Source of the DNA: Pseudoxanthomonas sp. GM95
GTDB taxonomy: Bacteria > Pseudomonadota > Gammaproteobacteria > Xanthomonadales > Xanthomonadaceae
NCBI RefSeq assembly: GCF_900109775.1
Contig: NZ_FOAX01000001.1
Location: 62,001-126,000 of the forward strand
Direction of reading: 5' to 3'
Length of the DNA: 64,000 bases
Shown here piece after piece: positions 36,007-43,697 of this stretch; the first letter of the stretch is position 1; every line of letters begins with the position of its first letter. The notes under the pieces were generated by a model. The model did no database searches. It was not told where the DNA came from and worked only from the letters and a program-made list of their open reading frames with translations. The position numbers were made by a program, and so were the translations under genes.

Positions 36007-36890
36007 ACCTGTCGCTTTCCCGTGCCGTACTTCTGGCGCTGATGCTGGGTGTGTCCGCCTCGGCGCTGGCGGCTGACGATGACGTGGTCGCCCAATTGAA
36101 CGCGCGATTGAGCGCGCTGGACGCCAACCCGGACCTGCGCGAGCAGGGCGCCTACGAGCGCCTGCAGGCCGTGCAGGCCATCAGTCGCTACGCCGATTCC
36201 AAGCGCAGCGAGCGCGATGCCACCTTGTACGTGGCCCAGCGCCGGGTCGAGATCGCCGAACTGGCCGCGCAGAACGGCGCGACCAACCGCAAGATCGGCG
36301 ACCTGGACCGCACCCGCAACGACCTGCTGCTGGAAGCCAGCCGTCGCGAGACCGCGCGTGCCCGTCAGGAGGCCGAACGCCTGCGGGTGCAGCAGCAGAT
36401 CCAGGCCGAGGAAGCCGAGCGCATGCGCCAGCAGGCCGAGATCGAGGCCCAGGCCCAGGCCGATCAGGTCATGACCAATGCCACCGACACCCAGCAGGCC
36501 AAGCTGAGCGCCGCGCGCCAGAAGGATGCCTCGCTGGCCCGCCAGGAAGCCGAGCTGGTCTCCGGCGCCAAGCTGCCCAAGTCCAGTTTCAACGCCGATG
36601 GCAGCGAAAGCTTCCCGCTGGCGGTAAGCGTGTTCGAGACCGGCAAATCCACGCTTTCGGCGTCGGGCAAGTCAACGGTGCAGGCGCTGGCCGCCTACAT
36701 GGACGCCACCAAGGGCGCCAAGATGCGTGTGGACGGCTATGGCGACAAGCAGACCCCAGGCGCCCGTCGTTCGGCGGCCCTGCGCACCGCCCTGATCGCC
36801 GCCGGCGTGGCCAAAGCCAGGATCAGCGACGGCGGCAGCAAGGGCACGGGCAGCAAGACGCAGGCGGCGGTGGTCGTCGTCACGCTTTAA
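36003..36890 (+). CDS. OmpA-domain protein with helical DUF4398-like N-terminus
   Basis: 295 residues with a signal peptide (about 1-23). Residues 25-185 form long charged, Ala/Arg/Gln-rich helices with heptad character. The C-terminal 100 residues have the OmpA-like pattern: VSVFETGKSTLSASGKSTVQALAAYM, then a DGYGDKQTPGARRSAALRTAL stretch. The canonical peptidoglycan-binding Asn/Arg pattern (NxxLSxxRA) is degenerate, with only the Asp of GYGD and Arg of ALRTAL in suitable places. It starts at GTG 36003 overlapping the preceding gene. A cell-wall-linked structural role is inferred. Confidence 0.75.
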   Translation: MNLSLSRAVLLALMLGVSASALAADDDVVAQLNARLSALDANPDLREQGAYERLQAVQAISRYADSKRSERDATLYVAQRRVEIAELAAQNGATNRKIGDLDRTRNDLLLEASRRETARARQEAERLRVQQQIQAEEAERMRQQAEIEAQAQADQVMTNATDTQQAKLSAARQKDASLARQEAELVSGAKLPKSSFNADGSESFPLAVSVFETGKSTLSASGKSTVQALAAYMDATKGAKMRVDGYGDKQTPGARRSAALRTALIAAGVAKARISDGGSKGTGSKTQAAVVVVTL

Positions 36891-37224
36891 ATTGTTGTTA
36901 AAAGTCAGTCATTTATTCGGTTTCCGTGCTGACTTTCGCGGTCTGCACGGGACTGGGTTGGCGGCTCGACAGATTGCTGTACGAATGCCGCGCCGGACCC
37001 TTGTCGGTCCCGGGAGGCAGGAGTAGGGTCGTATCCCCAGGCGGGTCGCCAACGACCGCCTGGATTGACGGAGACGCCGCGCCAATGAAGCCGATGCCCG
37101 ATCCAATCCAGCCAACCGTCAACGTCCATCCCGGGCGTCGGTTCGGTGATCCGGTGCTCCCCCACGCCACGCCCTGCGCCGATGTCCGGCCGGGGCGTTT
37201 GCATTTCAGCTGAAGGAGACTCCC
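36891..37224. other. 334-base intergenic region with two GC-rich hairpins
   Basis: No credible protein gene. It contains a hairpin GGACC/GGTCC (about 36995-37010) and a stronger one at 37037-37063 (CCAGGCGG-GTCG against CGAC-CGCCTGG with a CCAA loop and a one-base bulge). No T-tract follows either. They could belong to the leader of the DUF465 gene or to an unrecognised RNA. Confidence 0.4.
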
Positions 37225-37443
37225 ATGTTCGAAGGGCAACCACAGTCCGAAATCGAGGCATTGATCAAGACCGACCCCGAGTTCAAGCAGCTCTACGAGC
37301 GTCATCGCAAGCTCGACAAGAAGGTCACCGACGCCGAGCTTGGCGTGCTCCCCATCGGCGAAGCCACCCTGGGGCAGATGAAGCGGGAAAAACTCCTGGC
37401 CAAGCAGCGCCTGCTGCGCAAGTACGAGGCCGCACCGCACTAA
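37225..37443 (+). CDS. DUF465 (YdcH-like) small protein
   Basis: 72-residue helical-hairpin protein of the DUF465 family: IEALIKTDPEFKQLYERHRKLDKKVTDAE, then LKREKLLAKQRLL-like basic helix. Function unknown; widespread in proteobacteria, usually as a single-gene unit. AAGGAGA lies seven bases before the ATG. It is preceded by a 334-base non-coding stretch. Confidence 0.88.
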   Translation: MFEGQPQSEIEALIKTDPEFKQLYERHRKLDKKVTDAELGVLPIGEATLGQMKREKLLAKQRLLRKYEAAPH

Positions 37444-37638
37444 GTTCGCAGTCGCGGGTGTCGGTACTTTCCTCGTCGGGATACCGGCACCCGCGCAATT
37501 TCTTTCCGCATCGCGGCGACCTTTGACAGGTCGCCGCTTGCGTATCGGGGGTTCGGTGGCGAAGGCCGGATTCCTGAATCGGTCTTGATGGCGGCAGTGC
37601 CATAATCGGCGGTCCCAAAGACGAGCGTGACCTTCCGC

Positions 37639-39015
37639 ATGGCGATCCACTCCTCGGTCCTCGAACTGATCGGCAAGACCCCCATCGTCAAGGCGCAGCA
37701 CCTGGACGCCGGTCCGTGCGAGCTGTACCTGAAGCTGGAGAGCGCCAACCCCGGCGGCTCGATCAAGGACCGCATCGGCCTGTCGATGATCAGCGCGGCC
37801 GAAGCGCGCGGCGACCTCAAGCCCGGCGCCACGCTGGTCGAAGGCACGGCGGGCAACACCGGCCTGGGACTGGCGTTGGTGGCCCAGCAGAAGGGCTACC
37901 GCCTGATCCTGGTGGTGCCGGACAAGATGAGCCGCGAGAAGATCTTCAACCTCAAGGCGATGGGCGCCGAAGTGGTGCTGACCCGTTCGGACGTGGCCAA
38001 GGGCCATCCCGAGTACTACCAGGACCTGGCTGCGCGCATCGCCAGCGAGACGCCCGGCGCGTACTTCATCAACCAGTTCGGCAATCCGGACAATCCAGCC
38101 GCGCACGAGTTCGGTACCGGGCCTGAAATCCTGGAGCAGATGGGCGGCGAACTGGACGCGATCGTCTTCGGCTGCGGCAGCTCGGGCACGATGACGGGCC
38201 TGTCGCGCGCCTTCGCCAAGGCTTCGCCCAACACCGAGCTGGTGCTGGCCGATCCGGTTGGCTCGATCCTGACCGAGTACATCAACGAAGGCACGCTGAG
38301 CGAAAAATCCGGCAGCTGGCTGGTGGAAGGCATCGGCGAGGATTTCCTGCCGGCCATTTCCGACTTCAGCCGGGTCAAGAAGGCTTATGCGATCCCGGAC
38401 AAGGAAAGCTTCCTGACCGCGCGCGAGCTGCTGGCCAAGGAGGGCATCCTGGGCGGCTCGTCGACCGGCACGTTGCTGGCCGCCGCGCTGCGCTACTGCC
38501 GCGAGCAGACCACGCCGAAGAAGGTGCTGGTGTTCGTCTGCGATACCGGCAACAAGTACCTGTCCAAGATGTACAACGACTACTGGATGCTGGACAACGG
38601 TTTCGTCGAGCGCCCGCAGCACGGCGACCTGCGCGACCTGATCCTGCGCCCGTACAGCCAGAAGGACACGGTGGTGGTGGCGCCAACCGACCTGCTGACC
38701 ACGGCCTACCAGCGCATGAAGCTTTACGACGTCTCGCAGCTGCCGGTGATGGAAGGCGAGAAGCTGGTCGGCATCATCGATGAGTCCGACGTGCTGCTGC
38801 ACGTGTACGGCGACGAGGCGCGCTTTGGCGATCCGGTCTCCACCGCGATGGTCAGCAAGCTGGAGCGGCTGGATGTGAAGTCGCCGATCGAGGCGCTGTT
38901 GCCGGTGTTCGACCGTGGCCAGGTCGCGATCGTCACCGACAAAAGCACCGACAAGTTCCTGGGCTTGATTACCCGGATCGACCTGCTCAATTACCTGCGC
39001 CGACGCGTGCAATAG
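37639..39015 (+). CDS. cbs: Cystathionine beta-synthase
   Basis: 458-residue PLP enzyme of fold type II with a C-terminal pair of CBS domains. PLP lysine K43 lies in GGSIKDR; the substrate loop is EGTAGNTG and the phosphate-binding loop GCGSSGTMTG; GGSSTGTLLAAAL is the third signature. CBS domains occupy about 335-455 (YDVSQLPVMEGEKLVGIIDESD and FDRGQVAIVTD). It condenses homocysteine with serine; with the downstream metB it forms a transsulfuration pair. There is no N-terminal haem domain. ATG 37639 gives the usual xanthomonad N-terminus; a GTG at 37627 is possible. A CATAAT -10 box lies at 37601-37606. Confidence 0.9.
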   Translation: MAIHSSVLELIGKTPIVKAQHLDAGPCELYLKLESANPGGSIKDRIGLSMISAAEARGDLKPGATLVEGTAGNTGLGLALVAQQKGYRLILVVPDKMSREKIFNLKAMGAEVVLTRSDVAKGHPEYYQDLAARIASETPGAYFINQFGNPDNPAAHEFGTGPEILEQMGGELDAIVFGCGSSGTMTGLSRAFAKASPNTELVLADPVGSILTEYINEGTLSEKSGSWLVEGIGEDFLPAISDFSRVKKAYAIPDKESFLTARELLAKEGILGGSSTGTLLAAALRYCREQTTPKKVLVFVCDTGNKYLSKMYNDYWMLDNGFVERPQHGDLRDLILRPYSQKDTVVVAPTDLLTTAYQRMKLYDVSQLPVMEGEKLVGIIDESDVLLHVYGDEARFGDPVSTAMVSKLERLDVKSPIEALLPVFDRGQVAIVTDKSTDKFLGLITRIDLLNYLRRRVQ

Positions 39016-39074
39016 CGCGCGCGTTCAGTTTCAGATTCAGACACTTGCGCATGTCGCGCCGGTCACAGCGCTGG

Positions 39075-39080
39075 TAGAAT
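39075..39080 (+). promoter_or_regulatory. -10 box TAGAAT of metB
   Basis: TAGAAT 27 bases before the metB ATG, in the 91-base gap after cbs. The transcript may continue into the LPS genes since wzm starts at the metB stop. Confidence 0.4.
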
Positions 39081-39106
39081 CCCGACCGCACTTACGGAAG
39101 TCCCCC

Positions 39107-40291
39107 ATGTCCGAACACACTCGCGGGAGCCAGGACGGCGACAGCACCCTGGCTCTGGCGACGCTCGCCATCCACGGCGGGCAGTCTCCCGATCCCAGCA
39201 CCGGGGCGGTGATGCCGCCGATCTATGCCACCTCGACCTACGCGCAGGCCAGCCCGGGCGAGCACACCGGCTTCGAATACAGCCGCACGCAGAACCCGAC
39301 CCGGTTCGCCTACGAGCGCTGCGTGGCCGCGCTGGAAGGCGGCAGCCGCGGGTTCGCCTTTGCCTCGGGCATGGCCGCGACCGCGACCGTGCTGGAGCTG
39401 CTGGACAGCGGCGACCACGTCATCGCGATGGATGACCTGTACGGCGGCAGCTATCGCCTGTTCGAGCGCGTGCGCAAGCGCAGCGCGGGGCTGGATTTCA
39501 GCTTCGTCGACCTGACCGATCCGGCGGCCTTCGAAGCGGCGATCACGCCGAAGACCAAAATGGTCTGGATCGAGACACCGACCAACCCGATGCTCAAGAT
39601 CGTGGACATCGCCGCGATCGCGACCATCGCCCGCAAACACGGCCTGCGCGTGGTGGTGGACAACACCTTCGCCTCGCCGATGCTGCAGCGCCCACTGGCG
39701 CTGGGCGCGGACATCGTCGTGCATTCGGCCACCAAGTACCTCAACGGTCACTCGGACATGGTCGGCGGCATCGCCGTGGTCGGCGCCGACACCGAACTGG
39801 CCGAACAGCTCGCCTTCCTGCAGAACTCCGCTGGCGCGGTGCAGGGCCCGTTCGACAGCTTCCTCGCCCTGCGTGGTCTGAAGACCCTGCACCTGCGCAT
39901 GAAAGCCCACTGCGACAACGCTCTGGCGCTGGCGCAATGGCTGGAGACACAAGATGCGGTATCAAACGTGATCTACCCCGGCCTGCCTTCGCACCCACAG
40001 CACGCCATCGCCGCGAAGCAGATGACCGGCTTCGGCGGGATTATCTCCCTCGAGCTCAAGGGCGGGGCCGCAGCAGCCAAGCAGTTTTGCGAGAAAACCC
40101 AACTCTTCACCCTCGCCGAGTCTCTCGGCGGTGTCGAAAGCCTAGTCAACGTCCCAGCACTAATGACCCATGCCTCCATTCCCGTTGACCGCCGTGCACG
40201 GTTGGGCATCAGTGATGGACTGGTGCGATTGAGTGTCGGCGTCGAGGCGCTCGCTGATCTGCAGTGGGACATTTGCGAGGCATTGCCTTGA
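39107..40291 (+). CDS. metB: Cystathionine gamma-synthase/gamma-lyase family PLP enzyme
   Basis: 394-residue Cys/Met metabolism enzyme of fold type I. PLP lysine K210 lies in HSATKYLNGHSD, as in the Xanthomonas enzyme; YSRTQNPTR and SSGMAAT-like ASGMAATATV provide the phosphate contacts; ETPTNPML and DNTFASP are canonical. Beside cbs it fits reverse transsulfuration (cystathionine to cysteine); synthase activity is also possible. This gene marks the left border of the LPS locus in xanthomonads. Over its last 70 codons the codon use departs from the rest (see findings). Its stop overlaps the wzm TTG start. Confidence 0.9.
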   Translation: MSEHTRGSQDGDSTLALATLAIHGGQSPDPSTGAVMPPIYATSTYAQASPGEHTGFEYSRTQNPTRFAYERCVAALEGGSRGFAFASGMAATATVLELLDSGDHVIAMDDLYGGSYRLFERVRKRSAGLDFSFVDLTDPAAFEAAITPKTKMVWIETPTNPMLKIVDIAAIATIARKHGLRVVVDNTFASPMLQRPLALGADIVVHSATKYLNGHSDMVGGIAVVGADTELAEQLAFLQNSAGAVQGPFDSFLALRGLKTLHLRMKAHCDNALALAQWLETQDAVSNVIYPGLPSHPQHAIAAKQMTGFGGIISLELKGGAAAAKQFCEKTQLFTLAESLGGVESLVNVPALMTHASIPVDRRARLGISDGLVRLSVGVEALADLQWDICEALP

Positions 40292-41127
40292 GCGCCGGGC
40301 AGCACATCTCGCTTTCCGATGCCAGGGAAGATAGGGGGGCGCTCGTGTTTTGGCGGCACCTGTCGAAAAGCTTGCGTAATCCAGAGTTCTGGGCGCTTTC
40401 CAGTTGGCTGGATATTTTGGTGAAGGCGCGTAAATCCCGCTTGGGCATCCTCTGGTTGATGACGCCGGCTTTGGTGTACGTGTTTGGCCTCGGTGCCTTT
40501 TTCGCCGGTATGGGCGGGAAGCCAATCCCCTTGTTCGCAGCGCATGTAGCGCTGGGATCCATTGTGTTTCGTACGCTCATGTCTACGGTCATGAGTAGTG
40601 CGGGTATCTTCCATTCCGGCGCATCGTTCATCATGGATGGGCGGACGCGATTAACCGACTATCTACTGCAATCCATCGCAAAGTCGTTTTTTGACCTCTG
40701 TATGTATTTGCCGATTACCTGTATTGCACTCTGGATATTTCCTGCGGTTGCTCTGAAAGGCCTTGCTTTCGCACCTGTGGCGCTCTTGCTGATCTATATC
40801 AATGCATTGTGGATCAGTGTGGTCTTTGGCTTGCTTGGGGCGCGTTTCCCCGATTTCGGGCAGCTTCTCAGCAACATCTCGATCTTTCTGTTTTTGCTCA
40901 CGCCCATCATCTGGTACCCGGATACCATGCCGGCTGAGAGTCTGCGCGGCCAGCTAATGCGAGCCAATCCGTTTTATCACTTCATCCAGATATTTCGTGC
41001 ACCAATCCTGGTGGAGCCGATTGAGCCTTTAACATGGTGGTATGTAGGAATTTCTTCCGTCATGGGGCTGGCTATCGCTACGCTCCTGTACCGGCGCTAT
41101 GCGCGCTTTGTGCCTTTGTGGATCTGA
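40288..41127 (+). CDS. wzm: O-antigen ABC transporter permease
   Basis: 279-residue ABC-2 type permease with six transmembrane helices (first near residue 54, last near 250). LRNPEFWALSSWLDILVKARKSRLGILW is the cytoplasmic N-terminal region of Wzm/TagG proteins, and NPFYHFIQIFRAPIL precedes the last helix. With Wzt it exports completed lipid-linked polysaccharide to the periplasm. TTG 40288 is chosen as start: GAGG (40277-40280) lies seven bases upstream and the codon overlaps the metB stop (TTGA). A GTG at 40264 would lack a ribosome site. Codon use is clearly less GC-rich than in metB. Confidence 0.9.
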   Translation: MSAGQHISLSDAREDRGALVFWRHLSKSLRNPEFWALSSWLDILVKARKSRLGILWLMTPALVYVFGLGAFFAGMGGKPIPLFAAHVALGSIVFRTLMSTVMSSAGIFHSGASFIMDGRTRLTDYLLQSIAKSFFDLCMYLPITCIALWIFPAVALKGLAFAPVALLLIYINALWISVVFGLLGARFPDFGQLLSNISIFLFLLTPIIWYPDTMPAESLRGQLMRANPFYHFIQIFRAPILVEPIEPLTWWYVGISSVMGLAIATLLYRRYARFVPLWI

Positions 41128-41131
41128 ATCC

Positions 41132-42277
41132 ATGAGCGCCCACATCCGCGTACGGAATCTTCAACTCGAAGTGCCTGCCTTCATGCAGCGGGACCGAGAT
41201 TCGACGGGCTGGCTTTCCACGTTCCTGGGCGCAGCCTTTGATCCTCCGAGGCGGCAGGTGGTTCGCCTGCTGGACAACGTTTCTTTTGATATCAGGGAAG
41301 GGGATCGCCTGGCAATTCTCGGGCGGAACGGTGCGGGAAAGAGCACGCTGCTGCGCGTGCTCAATGGGGTCTACCGTCCTACACGAGGCAGTCTGGAGGT
41401 TTCAGGCACCTGCCAAGCGCTGTTGAATCTATCGCTGGGTCTTAACAACGAGGCGACGGTGCGCGAAAACATTCTTCTGCGAGGGGTGGCGATGGGCCTT
41501 CCGTCCTCGTTCCTGCGCACGCAGATTGGCCCGATCCTGAGTTTCGCCGGTTTGGAGCAAAAGGCATCGCATCGACTCCGGACACTGTCGTCCGGGCAAC
41601 GAATGCGGCTGGGTTTTGCGATTTCTACGTCCGTCCAGCACGACATTATGCTGATGGACGAATGGGTAGGAGCCGGCGATCAGGAGTTCATGACCAAGGC
41701 AAAGGAGCGAATGCGCGATCGGGTTGGCGGAAGCAAGATCGTCGTGCTTGCAAGCCATAGCGTCGGCCTCCTGCGGGACATTTGCAACAAGGGCATCGTG
41801 CTCGAGCGTGGTCGCGTGCTTTTTGCTGGTGACATTACATCCGCGCTTCACCGATATCACACCTTGGTTGCCGATGCCCGTGAGCAGGTCGCTGCCGGCA
41901 GCGAGGAAGAAGAAGTCACCGCCCAGGTATACGGGACAATCGAAGCCATAGAGCACATTGGCGATGGTCGTTTCCTGGTCAAAGGCTGGATGGTGGATAC
42001 CGATGGCGGGGTGCCAGGCAGCTTGTCACTTGAAGTGCACGGGCATCGTCATCTTGCGGACACCTTCGAGCAGGTCAACCGTCGAGACGTAGCAAACCAC
42101 CTCGGGCTCATCAACAGCCGGTGCGGCTTCCACGCGGTCTTCACTGTCGCGGGAGCCAGTGGTCCTGCGGATCTTGGTGGCGACGTGAGAGTTCTTGGTG
42201 GGGTCGCGCCCGGCATTGGCGATGCTGCCCTGCGTTTGGCGAAGGTGGTTCTGCACGCAGTGGGACAAGAGGCTTGA
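41132..42277 (+). CDS. wzt: O-antigen ABC transporter ATPase with C-terminal recognition module
   Basis: 381 residues. ABC domain: Walker A GRNGAGKS (64-71), signature LSSGQ (152-156), Walker B IMLMDE (172-177), switch His H209; the N-terminal extension before Walker A and LLNLSLGLNNEATVRENI are typical of polysaccharide exporters. After residue 265 comes a separate module starting IEAIEHIGDGRFLVKGWMVDTDG, about 115 residues. In E. coli O8/O9a the Wzt C-terminal domain recognises the cap at the end of the finished chain. Here the module resembles ones in the neighbouring methyltransferase and glycosyltransferase genes rather than the known carbohydrate-binding Wzt domain, as far as I can judge. 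ATG follows the wzm stop by four bases. Confidence 0.9.
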   Translation: MSAHIRVRNLQLEVPAFMQRDRDSTGWLSTFLGAAFDPPRRQVVRLLDNVSFDIREGDRLAILGRNGAGKSTLLRVLNGVYRPTRGSLEVSGTCQALLNLSLGLNNEATVRENILLRGVAMGLPSSFLRTQIGPILSFAGLEQKASHRLRTLSSGQRMRLGFAISTSVQHDIMLMDEWVGAGDQEFMTKAKERMRDRVGGSKIVVLASHSVGLLRDICNKGIVLERGRVLFAGDITSALHRYHTLVADAREQVAAGSEEEEVTAQVYGTIEAIEHIGDGRFLVKGWMVDTDGGVPGSLSLEVHGHRHLADTFEQVNRRDVANHLGLINSRCGFHAVFTVAGASGPADLGGDVRVLGGVAPGIGDAALRLAKVVLHAVGQEA

Positions 42278-42332
42278 ATCAAACTCAATCGAATGACCTT
42301 GATGGTCATCACAACCGGGGCTTGTTCTGATC

Positions 42333-43697
42333 ATGGCGCAATACCAATCCTTCCCCGGTGCAGTGGGGGATTCACGGTCACTGGACAAGCTGAAGGCGCT
42401 CCACCTTCCGGTGCTCGCTGACAAATCCTTCTTGGATGTTGGCTGCAACGAAGGTTTCTTCTGTGGTTTTGCTGCTTTTCAGGGCGCTTCGCGAATCGTG
42501 GGGATAGATCGTTCGCAGTTGTTCGTCGAGCGTGCTGCAGCGAGGTTTCCTCAGGTGGATTTCTTCGCTCAGGGGTGGGACGAACTGCCGGACGGCCAGT
42601 TTGATGTGATCCTGTTGGCATCAGCGCTTCACTACGCGGATGACCAAGCTGCACTCATTCGTACGCTAGTAGGAAAGCTGACGGCCAACGGCGTATTAGT
42701 CCTCGAACTCGGTGTGACGCACAGTGCTGAGCCGATCTGGGAGGCCGTGGTACGCGGCATCGACCGTCGCTTGTTTCCCTCGATGCCGATGCTCAGGGAA
42801 GTGCTTGGCGACTACGCCTGGAAATGGATGGGGCCAAGTATCCGGCAGGACGGTGATCCGGTGGCCCGCCAGGTCATTCATGTTTCCAGGCGCCGTCCGC
42901 TGGCGTACTTGCTGATGCAGCCTCCTGGTTACGGGAAAAGCAGCGTGGCAGGCGGCTTATTTCCAAAGGCCGGCGTGCCCCTGATCTCAGGAGATGCAGA
43001 AGTATCTGCAGTAGCGCGCGGAGAATCTAGGGCATCGCCAGCCTTGGTCGAGGCTATTCGCAGGGACTTTTCGCCTTACAGCATCGACAAGGCGATTCAG
43101 CGGGTCTTTGCGGAACAACTGGGGCATGAGTTGATCGCGCTTTTGATGGCGCGCGCAGGTGATGGTGACGTGGCGATTGATGTCTATGTGCCGCACGAGC
43201 AGCATGAAGTCATGAGGGCGATCGTCGCCGATCACGGGCGAATCCCTGTTGTATTGGATTGGGGGCGCATCGGGGAGGCGCCGCTGATGGAGGAGGAGAT
43301 GGAGCGCCAGGCCAATGCCTACTATCTCGCGATGCTTCCTTCGGATCAGCCTGGTGCAGTAGCCATCGACTGGAAGCATGCAGGTGTGGTGGATGAGGTC
43401 TGGATCGAGCGAGGGCGCTTGATGCTACGTGGCTGGGCAGTGGGATCGGATGGGCGCCTGCCAGACGAGGTGAGCATTGAACTTGGCCGCAAGACCATCA
43501 AGGCAGATCGGCTGGAGCGGCAGCTGCGCCCGGACGTACAGCAGGCGCTCGGCTTGCCTCACGCGCTGGTCGGATATCGGTTAACCATCCCCATCACTGC
43601 AGATGTTGACCTGTCCGCTGTAGTTCGCAAGCTCAAAGTCAGTTTTGACGGTCAGGCCACCAACGCAAGCAACATTAAAGTGCGTGCATCACAGTGA
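42333..43697 (+). CDS. Methyltransferase, P-loop and GWAVD-module fusion protein
   Basis: 454 residues in three parts. Residues 30-185: class I SAM methyltransferase with motif I FLDVGCNEGFF (33-43), motif II GIDRS and motif IV FDVILLASALHY. Residues 190-335: a P-loop-like domain with PPGYGKSS (197-204), in which the first Gly of GxxxxGKS is replaced by Gln, then LISGD (217-221), resembling small-molecule kinases. Residues 345-454: a module with LRGWAVGSDGRLP also seen in Wzt and the large glycosyltransferase. A methyltransferase joined to a phosphotransferase beside wzm-wzt recalls WbdD, the chain-terminating enzyme of E. coli O8/O9a, though the kinase part is unrelated. A capping role is inference. 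Confidence 0.75.
   Translation: MAQYQSFPGAVGDSRSLDKLKALHLPVLADKSFLDVGCNEGFFCGFAAFQGASRIVGIDRSQLFVERAAARFPQVDFFAQGWDELPDGQFDVILLASALHYADDQAALIRTLVGKLTANGVLVLELGVTHSAEPIWEAVVRGIDRRLFPSMPMLREVLGDYAWKWMGPSIRQDGDPVARQVIHVSRRRPLAYLLMQPPGYGKSSVAGGLFPKAGVPLISGDAEVSAVARGESRASPALVEAIRRDFSPYSIDKAIQRVFAEQLGHELIALLMARAGDGDVAIDVYVPHEQHEVMRAIVADHGRIPVVLDWGRIGEAPLMEEEMERQANAYYLAMLPSDQPGAVAIDWKHAGVVDEVWIERGRLMLRGWAVGSDGRLPDEVSIELGRKTIKADRLERQLRPDVQQALGLPHALVGYRLTIPITADVDLSAVVRKLKVSFDGQATNASNIKVRASQ

Noticed and set aside
36913-39012. 699-codon open frame on the minus strand opposite cbs
   Set aside because: It is antisense to a clear cystathionine beta-synthase and has the His/Gln/Arg/Ala-rich composition produced by the complementary strand of GC-rich genes.
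42333-43697. WbdD orthologue
   Set aside because: The methyltransferase part is comparable, but there is no protein-kinase-like domain or coiled coil; only an analogous role is proposed.
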